Positions 1 to 11,129 of a stretch of 64,000 nt of DNA are shown in pieces. Source of the stretch: Isoetes taiwanensis (lineage: Eukaryota > Streptophyta > Lycopodiopsida > Isoetales > Isoetaceae); assembly GCA_021234155.1 (NCBI GenBank), contig JAJEKV010000502.1:1-64000 (forward strand), given 5' to 3'. How positions within the stretch are numbered: the first letter of the stretch is position 1; the number at the start of each line of letters is the position of its first letter. The notes under the pieces were generated by a model that was not told the origin of the DNA, did not search any database, and saw only the letters and a program-made list of their open reading frames with translations. A program made the translations under genes and the position numbers.

Positions 1-3000
1 GCCTAATTTAGGGCGCTATGTACTACTTATACCAAAATATTTATATGATGTGTATGTTGCTTCCCTACCGCGATTACCAAGGTCAAGGGACTAATGTTCT
101 CCCAAAGATTAAACAAGTAGGTGTCTATGTATAGAGGAGTTTCATCATGTCAAAATTTATGGTATATAAGTTATAATTGCGTACCAATAGTGCATGTGCT
201 CTTTTTATGGTATAATACAAATTATCGTGTAAGCCCACGCATTTTACCAGATGGTACCCAACGCACTACTGAATGGGTGATCAATTTACCCTTAGAGGGA
301 TGGCATCAAACATTTTGAATCAAATAGCTCTATCAGCCATAATGAGCTTCTAATGTTTCCAACTAACCTGATACAATCTTATCAAACAGGTGCATGGCAA
401 TGCCACACCAACCCCATCGCCAATACTAAAAAGGGTTAGGGGTTGCCTTCGTACACCAAGAGAGGCTACACCAAATACACATCTTGGAAGAGGTTACTAT
501 CATTTTTTGGCATTTTAATTAGAGAGGGCTATAGAATATCCGTATACCCGAAGTTCACTATACGTGATTGGCAATATGGTAGAATTACCCATAAACAGCA
601 GCACCATCTCACTGCAGAAATCAGCGTTCGGCTTTTGATAGAACTTAATCCTCGTATAAGCTACCTTGAGTGCAATAAGGCAAAGGCAGCCCAAATGCAA
701 ATGCCGGGACATAAGTACATCAGATGGTATGCCGTGGCATTAAGTGGTGGAAGCTCTGCTGAAGACCCCAATATAATCCTGAGGGAGGCCCGCATACTGA
801 GAGGGTGGCGGGACTGGCGCATGAATCAAATCCTAAACCTCGACATGTTCTACAATGGCTTCGCGCCATCTATGAGTTTACCTTCACCATCCAGATTTCA
901 AATGCCATTTAGACCTCGGATAATGTGCAGGCAAGGTTAGAGGCTCAAAATAATTGCAAGGAAGGGGGCGTGAGATGTCACTTAGTTGTCATGAACTCTA
1001 GAGAGTGGGTGACACCTGATATGTGTTAATGCCGCATGGGTATAGATTGCCCAACTGCACATTCCTTTGAGGGTAAGTGAGGATGAAGGTATTTACATGT
1101 TGCATGTGAAGAAGGGGCCATCCAGCTCAAAGATGCATGGTTTTCACCACCGAAGCTTTTTAAGTCATGGTTGACACACTTCCAATCTAGGGTACTCCGA
1201 GGGAGGTCCCTGTAAAAAATCCATCGCCTAATTTTTCTCGATGGTCACAGTAGCTATATGGAGTTGATGTTATATTCGGCCGCGAAAAGACAGGCATTCA
1301 TTTTGCAATCGTTTCAACCAAACCGCCAGTTTAGATTTTGCATTACGCAAACATCAAAATAGTCATACAGAAAATAGTCACACAACCCAAAGAGACCCAA
1401 ATACCCACTAAATACAACCTACAAATATTGAGTGGTGTTCATGGCTACAGGACTTACCCTGAAATAAAGGTGGTGGTATCTAGACCAAAGATGGCATGTG
1501 CAATCGTAATGGAATCAAGATATTATAGGTTACTTCCTCACCATCTCAAGTGATAGATGGAGGAACCTAACTTGAGGGTAAATAATTTGCATCAGGACGA
1601 AGATCCTGCATGATATATGATGTAACCATGGATGTATGAAGTTTGATAACTTCGCTCCCACGTTTCCAATGCCCCTGTTTTGTTAATACTATGGAGGGGT
1701 TGGTTGTCAAGGAATTTATTCGTTCTACTCATGTTTATCTAAGTCAAATCTTTCTATGAGAGCCTCTGCCATGCTTAGAAGTAGGACCCCAAATGGGCGT
1801 GAGGCTGAGAGTAAGGGTCCCGACATGGTGTTTGTCTACATTAGCCAAATTGCCTGAGAGCCTGGTTTATGAAAGTCATGAGGAGTCAACTCGAGAAAAT
1901 GAGAGGCCAGCGCTGCAGGAGTGCCATGAGGTACTATACAAAGAGAAACCAAATGCTGAAGGAAATAGAAAGAGAGAAAGAAAGAATGAGGCCCAATTGT
2001 TTGGGACCAAGAGGTTCAGGAGAATTCATGTATCCATATGGCCGGGGCTAAGAGTGGCATCCATCTTCAAAGACTCAAAGACCCACCTGGGATATGGAAG
2101 CCAAGAAGAGAAGGTTGGACCTTTCGAATAGAAGGAGGGTTAGATTGGGCAAAAAGGGTTGTCCAGTGAAGGTGCTACTCAAGCACGTGATGGTGCAACT
2201 GAACTAGACTATGTGTTTTCCACCACCCCAATCGCGATTGGTGGTCACATTACGAAGTCGCACTCCATCCCCAACAAGGTTGACAACATCAAGATCTCCC
2301 TTGCACAAGATGGAACTTGCCTTCATATGTTGAGCCCGGTGTCCGCACATGATGAGGTTGACTTGGATATGGAACACTACCGTAAGGGTATACTGATGTG
2401 ATCACCGACTCAAAGAGGGTCTCATAATTACCCGCAATTGATAAGGCAAGAATTATTAGGGGATGGTGGCCGATGGTGGAAAGAGATATAGTATCCAGGT
2501 CAAAAGCATGGATCTTGAATTCGGCAGTTGTATGGAGGAAAGAACTTGCCGAGGTAAGGATTGGTATTCATATATTCATTCCTATTCATTCTCGGTTGCG
2601 GTACTAAACGAATTCTAGCTCATGAGGTATCTAGTCAAGACCAAATTTGATGTGCATGTCAAGCAAAGACAGATTGAAGATGCATATGATGCTGATGACA
2701 ATTGACGAGCCACATGCATATCGTAAGTTTCAAAGATGTTATGCCCCTAAGTGATTATCGGATATTGTCAACCATCACTCTTCATCGCTTCTTCTCCCCA
2801 AAAATGGTGCCAATCTATAAAAAGCCAAGAAGCAAGGCTTATTGGATTTACTGTTCAATAGGATGTACATATGGTATCCGGACCACCCTACCAACTTTTT
2901 TCTCCTTCGAAAGTACACTTAATAAAGACATTGCAAGTCATCAATTATGTCGTATCCGAAATTTTAGATCTTTTCTTTTTTTTCTTTGATTAGATTTTCC

Positions 3001-4660
3001 ATGTTGTGTCCTTTTTGGTTACTAGGTGCCTGTGGATTGCCATTTAGGTGATCCCCTGGGTATTATGTGCCGCCATATTGTCTTCGCCTCGCTTATAAAT
3101 CTAGGGTGGTACCGAAGTTTGCTATTCGAGAATTCCAACGCTTTATTTTCTCCTCAAGCATTGTCGCTGGTTTTTCTATAGATCGAGATGATTCGCACTA
3201 TCTTTCTAGGTTTGCAAACCAATATACGTCGGAGGTCCTAAAAACACCCGATGTTTAAAAATTGGCTTAATGAGTTGTGGTTAGTGGTTTTTGGCAGTAT
3301 TTTGATTTTTAGAATTTTGAATAAGGGCCATTTATGGAAAAGAAAGGGCCAGAAAAAACAAACAGACTAGGAAATTGATTTTAGAATAAAGGTCAACAAG
3401 AACAAAGAAGGGGGGAGCAAGAAAAAGCTATCATACAATGAAACATGATTGTGATCCCCTCGAATGCCATGAAAATACAATCCAAAGCTAACTTTCAATT
3501 GAAACTGAATTTGAATGCCACATTAATCAGTTTAGGAATAGAGAGTTTTACAAATGATTTTTCCTTCAAATCATTCACAGCTTTTTATTCTAAATATCCT
3601 GCCAGAAAGCAGCTTCACGCTTTTCAACAAATTCTTTAACCAAGAGTCAATTGTCCATGTTTCAAATTCAATACAATGGAACAAAGTGTATTCTTGTTGA
3701 AGTAGATGATCCAAAAGATTTGGTCGGGTGATCCAGAGATCGGAGAACTAAAATACATCCACACAAAAGTTCATTATAGAATTTGTGTTTTCTTGAAGAG
3801 TTTATATCAAGAAAAAGAGTTTGAAATGGAAAAGGGAGGGAGGGAAGAGACAAAATGGCAAGGGGAGAAGACAAAATGACAAGAAAATAGATGCTTCTCA
3901 TTTCCCCATTTCGGGTCCGTATGCAATTTTTCTTTTTCCATCGTGAACCGATCCTTGAGCAATATTAGCAGCCACAGCTGAACCTTCATGAGCCAGCCAT
4001 TTAAGACACCCATGAGCAAACCAAGTCACCATTTGTGGAAAACCCATCATAGACTCCTTTATCACCACTTACAGACATGTCCGGGTTACTTGTGGTGCCT
4101 TTTAAAAGGCTATGACTAGATCTCGCATATCGCTACTAAAAAGAGGCTGGGGAGTGATCAGATCCTAATCCTTCTACAATTTGATAAGTTTCTTAGGTAA
4201 TATTGATATCATTGAAAAGCCCTCGCCCAAGATTTCCAAGAAGCCTAAGCACACCTAATCTAATAATACCGCTCATAAGAGTTATGACCAAAAGAATTTT
4301 GCAACCAAACCCTAGCACCAAAGAGGGTCGGATCTCGTCGAATTATTTCTTTGCACCACATCAATCAGATCAACATTAAATCTTTATATTAATGAAAAAA
4401 GAGGATGCCACAATCCTTCCAACAAAACCCAATATGCCCAAAACGGACACCGTTTATGAGAGTTATGGCCAAAACAGTGTCGCGGCCAAATTATCACCAC
4501 AGAGACTCGAATTGTCAGACCCTTGCTGAAAATGTTCTGTTTCATATATCATTGGACCATCTTCTTAGATGTTTTTACAGGCTATAGAACAAATGATTTC
4601 AAAAATTTGACATTGTTGGGGCAAGAGGATGGCAACATTTCACTTGGATCCTTCGCTATT
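1..4660. other. Anonymous sequence, no recognised gene
   Basis: I recognise no protein domain here on either strand. Several open frames of 60-165 codons exist. The longest is listed separately, and a charged Arg/Glu-rich frame lies at 1793-2131. A plausible plant intron (donor GAGGTAAGG near 2550, acceptor TTCTAG near 2619) hints that 2150-2990 could contain exons of a decayed gene, but I cannot name it. The segment 3260-4660 shows nothing beyond AT-rich sequence and short shadow frames. Confidence 0.5.
443..940 (+). CDS. Unrecognised 165-codon open frame
   Basis: This is the longest open frame in the first 4 kb. The reported start is a TTG codon, so it is better read as an open stretch than as a defined protein. 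The composition looks protein-like, with no low-complexity runs and a mix of aromatic and charged residues, including the words RDWQYGR and GWRDWRMNQ. I see no signal peptide, membrane segment or known motif. Because the window is dominated by decayed transposable elements, it is most likely an internal exon or fragment of one. It could also be a chance frame. No function is proposed. Confidence 0.2.
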   Translation: MPSYTKRGYTKYTSWKRLLSFFGILIREGYRISVYPKFTIRDWQYGRITHKQQHHLTAEISVRLLIELNPRISYLECNKAKAAQMQMPGHKYIRWYAVALSGGSSAEDPNIILREARILRGWRDWRMNQILNLDMFYNGFAPSMSLPSPSRFQMPFRPRIMCRQG

Positions 4661-4669
4661 TAAGATGCA

Positions 4670-6110
4670 ATGGCATCGATACATATAAATGTTAAAAAAA
4701 TCATAACAATATGTGCAACTGGACAACTCATCTATGCTGATGACATGGACCTTTTAGCCTACATCCCAAGTGATATGCGCCATTTGATGCTTTTAGATAC
4801 CTTGCCGCTCATTGGCATGTGGATTAATTTGCCAAGGCCAAGGTATCGGTGGTTTATCCTCGCAAAAATAAGTCGCCCTTCCTTCACCTATTAGAGCCAA
4901 AATATGGAGGGTTGTTCCCGCTATAAGTATTTGGGAGGATTTTACTTCCCATATAATCGACACTTTCATCCGGTTGCATCACAAAAAATGAAAGCATTGT
5001 ATGCCATCACAAAAGCCAAGTTATATGACTAGGGCCATCAAACGACTTGTTCCGCAGGCCTTCTAGATAATGTTCTCTTATATGGAGTTGAGGGCTGGGA
5101 CCATGATATCTCCCACTACCGGAAGAGTGTGTAGAATGCATTCTTAGTTCAAGCTTTTGGGGTGAAGTCCACAAATCCCATATTGGATTTTGCTGCGCAA
5201 GACATGTTTTAACCCCTTCAAAGGTCGTGACCGAGCACCATATCATCTCCTTTCATAAGGTGGTCGTGGGTGATACTGCCTCTACAACCTTGCTTATATC
5301 GTGGCAACCGGATCCACAAAGGCCTTAAAGCCTACCGAAGAAAAAAAAGCTCAATGGTTCTCCGTGATGGAATGCCTAGGCACATTTGCCCCAAAATTAT
5401 GTAAAGATCAAGGTTGGCAATGTAACTCTTAACCATGGATGCGCCCATGACCAACCCGAGGATCATAATCACTTGTAGAAATACCTTGATGGATGCTTCC
5501 TTAGCAAAATTGGGATATGGGTATATTGGCACGATAGACATCATACTACCCATAGTAGATTAGTCCTATGCTCACACGAGGCTTCAACAATGATACCTAT
5601 GTATACCTTTTGCCCATGAAGAAGTGTAGGTTGAAAAGCTTCATTTGCATGGTTGTGCATCGCATTCGATTGAGAAAGGCAAATGGACCTCGTGGACGAC
5701 AAGATCTATCGTTGTTAAGCTAATCTAAGCCATTGAGGATGAATGCCATGACCTTTAGACATGTCCAGCATTTGACCAAATCTGGGCATGGTATATTGGG
5801 CTTGGTCTCATCCAACCAATCATTGCATGTGTTATTAGACACGCTTTATGATGGGTTATTGGGATCATATCTTCGAAAGTGATCTTGGATGCATGCCCTA
5901 AGATATGTAGTAATGAATTTTACCTTTGGTTCTTTTTGCAGGTACCTATTGTTGCAAAGATTTTTCCCGAAAAGCCCTTTCGAGGCAAGGGTTTTTAATC
6001 CCAATTGTAATATTTTTGTTGTCCTCTTTGTTTTATGCTCCATAGGCTAAATGGTCTTAATGGATGATAAAAACTCACACTATTCTATTCTATTCTAGAT
6101 TCTATTCTTC
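4670..6110 (+). mobile_element. LINE retrotransposon relic, 3' half with (TATTC)n tail
   Basis: A reverse transcriptase palm motif is visible: IYADD at 4730-4744, followed by the usual hydrophobic run and a decayed copy of the thumb region (words resembling INLAKAK and YLGGFYFP). Further downstream, frames broken by stops resemble the C-terminal LINE region (NVLLYGVEGWD at about 5070-5105). The copy ends in a short pentanucleotide tail of TATTC units at 6080-6108, just after the words TGGATGATAAA. That 3' end style resembles those near 15.55 kb and 48.7 kb on the other strand. The 5' part, including the endonuclease, is missing. The motif order is seen directly; family membership is inference. 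Confidence 0.65.
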
Positions 6111-6517
6111 TAATTCAGTTGGAATTTTTGTACTCTATCATCCTAAGGATAAACACGCCCATGATGGCAATGCAAGGATGAATTTTCATCGGCTCTGGGT
6201 GGGCTCATTGCAAAGCAGCTAAAGAATCGGAAGATGTCTCTATACAACGCCCACTCTCATCTCCATGCCCTATTTTTTGGACTAACCTACTTTTCCGAGC
6301 CATTGGTTTCAAAAAGACGAGATTTGAATGGTTGCAGACAATGCCATATATAAAAAATCTAATAAAAGAAGTGATTAAATTGATTGAATGGATTTATCGT
6401 CCACGAGGCCAATCATTCTATGGGACACAATAAAAGAGTGCAAATGTGCATTTTTACTATTCAATTTAAAGGGAAAACAATGCTAAAGAAGCAATAAGAT
6501 ACACAAGTTACTTTGTT

Positions 6518-6669
6518 GGCATCGATCCGAGCCCTCGGATCGTTATTCTGGGACGGGACGGCAGCTATATATGTGCTCATCATTCTTATGGCTAGTTATC
6601 GCCGCTTTCTCACAAATGCATCTCTTTTCCTTGTCCATTGCTTCCCACCCTACCCGCGCACTTATATGT
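6518..6669 (+). repeat. Fold-back repeat pair A, left arm
   Basis: This arm is the imperfect reverse complement of 7322-7470. Shared landmarks are GGCATCGATC at the outer edge, the stretch around ATATATGTGCTCATCATTCTT, and GGTAGGGTGGGAAGCAATGG near the inner edge in the right arm. About 650 bp of unrelated sequence separates the arms. Confidence 0.8.
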
Positions 6670-6712
6670 TGTTTTGGGTTCTGGCTTATTTTTATATGTT
6701 TCTGCTCAGACC

Positions 6713-6960
6713 GACCAAACCCATTGGGTGATGTTTTTTCCACCCGATGGCTGATGCAAAATATTTTTCCACCCACCGGGTGATGTTATCTATATTTTCA
6801 ACCCGCTGGGTGATGCTAGATGATTTTGACCGCTGGTGATGCTATTTTTATTTTTCCACCTCCTGTTGTTTTGTTTTTTTCTATATATATATATTTTTAA
6901 CCGCCAATGTGTGTTTTTGCTTTATGGGGCTATTTTCTTAGGGGTGCTCGCCGCCATGGT
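6713..6960 (+). repeat. Fold-back repeat pair B, left arm
   Basis: This arm is the imperfect reverse complement of 8270-8525. It contains four spaced copies of a short word of the form CCACCCGNTGGGTGATG (6720-6840), then GGGGCTATTTTCTTAGG. The same units appear inverted in the right arm as CATCACCCAGNGGGTGGAAA. Confidence 0.8.
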
Positions 6961-7321
6961 TTAAAAATTCCATTTTTTCTAATATTTAATCCGGCACTTT
7001 CTAGGCATTTCTCCTTTTTCGTGTTCACATTCTATGGCGCTGATGCGTTGTTTTATTGGCTTCATCAATTTCTCTATCTTGCTCTTCAGGGCATCCTCGA
7101 GGTCTGGTACACTCATTTCTCATTAGGGTTTTCCTCTAAAATCCGAAGGGCGGGGTTTTTATCCCATGAGAAGTTGTCGCCATTGTCCTCTTTCCCCGCT
7201 TTTTGCATATTCTCTTATTTCATTTATGGGTAGCTAAACATTGTTCCTATGGTCACCCCCTCGCTCATATTTTTCCACACATTGTATACTGCTGCTATGA
7301 TGAATAACAAGCCTATCTATC

Positions 7322-7470
7322 ACATATAAGGGTGGGTAGGGTGGGAAGCAATGGAGAAGGAAAGAGATGCTGCTATGAGAAGACGCCGATAACTAGCCAC
7401 AAGAATGATGAGCACATATATATTGCCGGCCCCATCCTGTAATAATGATCCGAGGGCTCTGATCGATGCC
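7322..7470 (-). repeat. Fold-back repeat pair A, right arm
   Basis: This is the inverted partner of 6518-6669. It lies between the two arms of pair B, so the two pairs interlock instead of nesting. The 7480-8270 stretch downstream contains only short shadow frames and no recognised gene. Confidence 0.8.
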
Positions 7471-8269
7471 ATTCGAAAGGGACTTGCAAAGAACACAAAA
7501 ACCGGCCGACTACCAGAGAACTTCCTTACCTACAAGCCCAGCCGACGGGAAACATCTAAGACATCTAAATGTCGAGCAACGTCATGAACCACTTAGTGAA
7601 AGGGAGAGCACGATGACCGCCAGCTGCCGTGAACACGAACATCAACACGTGGAACTCCCCGGGCAGTCGTTGCAGACGGAAGAGGAAGACGACCAACGAC
7701 GGTGCCTGCGACTATGTGCACGAACAACATCATGCAGGCCCTCGTATTGCTGCGAGCTAAAAACAACATGGATCAAACAACAAAGAGGTGCAAGACGAGA
7801 GAATGATAAGATGGCTACGGTCACATGAGGAGAAAAAATGACAAGATCGATGTCGAAGGTAAGGCAAAGTATATAGAAGAGATGGAAGCTGACAGTGTAA
7901 GGAGGAGGTGAAAGGCAAGGTCGTCAGCTGGATGACAAATGATGCGATGGCGACTTGAACACAAAATGATGACATAATGAGATGTAGAGACAAGCAAATG
8001 AAAAATCGGGACATTGACGTGCCTTACAATCACAAGGGGGTCAAATAAGAGAGTGCCGAGTCTGAAAAATGAATAGAAAGAGATCAACCTAATAGTAGAA
8101 CATGTAATCAATCCCGTCAATGGAAAAAGATCTCGAGCAAGTTAATAAGTAAGTGGGAGCAAACTAGAAAGTTTAACTCTCGAAAAATGATATAAGTGAA
8201 AAAAGATCTCAACAAACAAATTTTAAAAATGAATTCCCCAAGACAACTAGAATTAGGCAGAACTAGCAC

Positions 8270-8525
8270 AATGCATAAAATTAGAATGCGCCCAAGCGAG
8301 CACTCCTAAGAAAATAGCCCCCAGGAAGCAAAAAACTCTCATTAAACATTAGGAATCGTAAACAAATATATATAGAAAAAGAAAACATCACCGAGAGGTA
8401 GAAAAACAAAAAATAGTATCACCAACGGGTGGAAATCATCTAACATCACCAACGGGTAGAAAATATAGATAGCGTCACCCAGTGGGTGGAAAATAATTTG
8501 CATCACCCAGAGGGTGGAAAAAGCA
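8270..8525 (-). repeat. Fold-back repeat pair B, right arm
   Basis: This is the inverted partner of 6713-6960, with the repeated unit CATCACC(N)GGGTGG at 8425-8520 and AAGAAAATAGCCCCCAGG near 8312. The underlying element continues up to the LINE insertion site at 8709 and appears to resume at 15293. Confidence 0.8.
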
Positions 8526-8691
8526 TCGCTTATTGCGCATTTAAGAGGAGCCCGGGCAAGTGGACTTAATTAAGGGTGAACAAACTAGAAAGATGGGGAA
8601 CACAAAAGTATAACGAGTTATCAATGGGCATGAAATTGATTTCCTGAGAAATGAGAACTAGAGAATGAGTCTAGAATACACAACGCAAAAT

Positions 8692-8709
8692 GAGAATGTA
8701 TCCACTATA
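8692..8709 (+). repeat. LINE target-site duplication, left copy
   Basis: The 18-bp word GAGAATGTATCCACTATA is repeated exactly at 15275-15292, directly after an oligo-A tract. It marks the 5' junction of the inserted LINE. Confidence 0.9.
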
Positions 8710-9278
8710 GAGAAAGGGGCGGAGACGGATGAACATTAGGCAGGAAGGGGCGCCGTGTGTTGGGAATCAAAGCGGAACCAAGGCCCGATGGATGAGGCTT
8801 TCTTTAGAGGTCATTCTCCGGGGACTTGGCTTCCGAGCATTCCCTTAGATTATGATGTGACAATAGCTTATCTAGATAGTATAATAAATCGAGACGCATT
8901 AACCTCTAATTCTAGGATAGGATTTACTGCATATCCTTCCGTTCCCATCACCTTTGCATCTTGTGCTTCAATAGGGTGGGATCTTTTATGATTTCGCCCA
9001 CAATACGTGATATCTCACCGGTGGGAAGATATTCAAGAAATATTTTCAAATTTCAGTCCTTGAACGGTTTGGCACGGAACCCCTTTGGCAATCGGGTCGA
9101 CATTCTTTGATCTTAGGCCACCCCACCCTTGCCGGATTTGGAAATTGTTGTTTGGAGGTCCGCTCTTGCAAACTAGCTCCTTGTTTCTTGTTCCGTAAGA
9201 TCGAAAGGGGAAGATGGTGGAAGCGGGAAATTAAGAGAAAAACGCCTTGAACTTGGAAAAGCAAAGGGAAGATGAGAA

Positions 9279-11103
9279 ATGGACCAAAGCATATTCAGGC
9301 TGGAGGATAGGAAGGATTTAGTTTGGAAAAACTCAAAGAGTCAGACACCGCCTTTGAGATTATCAAAGACGCCAAAAGGCGGCCAAGATTTTGCATGGAT
9401 GTTCTGGGAGGGCTCGATATGTGCGGGCCCGAACAAAATGAAAAAACTTGAAGAAGACTGAAAGCAAATGACAGGGATTGGGCTTGAAACACCTTAGAAA
9501 TTCTGCAAGAAATGGACGTAAACCTCTACAAGCTCATCACGCCCAAGGGGGCATAGTGAAAAGGATTGTTGCAAAATTAAGGAACAATATTTGGGAAATC
9601 CATGAACTTAAATACTTTGTAACTAAGGAGATTCGGTGGATCCGGAAAATCTCAAATGGAACTCATTGGCCTCAATCAAACTTATAAGGATGTGGGAAGA
9701 CGCTGAAGACCATGTTATCGAAAGACATCGCAAGCTTTTCAAGAACAATCTTTCCAAGGATGTAGCTCAGATTCTTGATAATGTATCCAAAAATTATGAA
9801 ACTCATCAAATCCGTCTAAAAAAGGACACCAAGGCATGCAAGATCCAGGACAGTAACGGGTTTTTTAACCCTATAGAGGTCGGCCAATGCGACTGCAAAA
9901 ACTGTGAAGAAGTGCATTTCTATGCCGAACCCAACCAAGTACCAAAGTGGGGACCACCATATCCAAGAATAGAGTTCCAATTGTGAATTCTTTTTCTTAT
10001 AAAAATGCTCTTCTTAATCAGGTTGATTATGAGTTTACTTCGTCTTATGATGCTAATGAAGGCAGGAAAGAGTTTAAGGATGGTATTATTGATCTTTCTG
10101 GTATCAGGGATTCCCGGCTTCAGATATGTACTCTAAGAGAGGGATTCTTATCCATTTTCCTGATAAATGCCCTTCCCTTGGGGAGTTTAAGTTCTGGATC
10201 ACAAAGGCTCAAAGGGTTCCGATCCTCTCTATTCTTAAATTAGACAATAAAACTTTCCAAATTTTGTGCTCTGATGAGAATAGTGTAGGATCTATTCTTA
10301 GGAAAAAGCTGGACACAATTGGCAACAATGAATTTTTTATTATGAAGTGGAGCCCGATTTACATCCCGGGTAACTATGGGTTAATCTCTACCTCCACTTG
10401 GGTTACTTATCCCAATTTACCGCCCAACCTCTGGACCAAGACTCACTTGCAAGCTATTTCAGAAAAATTGGGTGAGGTCATCAGCATCAACATCCCTCAG
10501 ACAAACTTCCCCTCAGTTTGCATTTCTAAGAGAATTAGATCCGACTGGAAGAGGGAAGTAATAGTGAAAGTATCAGACAGTACAATCTTTAATTTGAGAA
10601 TTGATTATTCCAAATTGCCTAAAGGGGATATTGATAAGGGTAAAGGGATAAATCAAGATGGCAAGCTGAACATCTCTATCCCCTTTATAATCAGACAAGA
10701 ATGGAGACCCAAAAGTACTGGTTTGAATAGTATGGTTCAAAAAGGGGAAAGTAGCAATAGCAATAGCAACCAGGAAATAAGTAAAAGTGAAGATCAGATA
10801 AAAGGGCATGAGGGTAATTTCAAGATTGATAAGAATTGGGTTCTTATTTTTAAGAATATTGATCTGTCCCTCAAAATCAACCCGGGCATCATGACTATCT
10901 CTCTCCCCCATAGGGTCTCTGACATAACTCAAGAGGATGTTTACAGCAATAGAGATGAGCAATCAAATGATTTCTCTTATGATGGTGATGATACGCCGAT
11001 GGCAAACATATTAGTCACAAAAAAAGAGGCAGAGGCCAAAAAAAGATTTACTCTGGACCTATTAGGGTTAGTCCAAGAAAGGCAGCTATCCAATCCAGGA
11101 TAG
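9279..11103 (+). pseudogene. LINE ORF1, DUF4283-type RNA-binding protein with N-terminal Cys motif
   Basis: Three open segments (9279-9461, 9636-9986, 10126-11103) carry consecutive parts of one protein; at least two frameshifts separate them, one in 9462-9635. The last segment (325 codons) holds a DUF4283-like domain in its first ~180 residues, with words such as PSLGEFKFWI, FFIMKWSP and WTKTHLQAISEKLG. That is the usual gag-like module of plant L1 ORF1, which binds element RNA. Upstream, at 9837-9917, is a motif of C-x16-C-x-C-x2-C-x3-H with the core DSxGxFN. A similar motif recurs at the end of ORF2. The C-terminal third is Ser/Asn/Lys-rich and looks disordered. The start codon is uncertain because of the frameshifts. 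Confidence 0.8.
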
Positions 11104-11129
11104 CTAAGAATAATTACACAATTGTTTAA

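Noticed and set aside
10573-10962. Minus-strand 129-codon frame
   Set aside because: Shadow of the intact plus-strand ORF1 DUF4283 segment.
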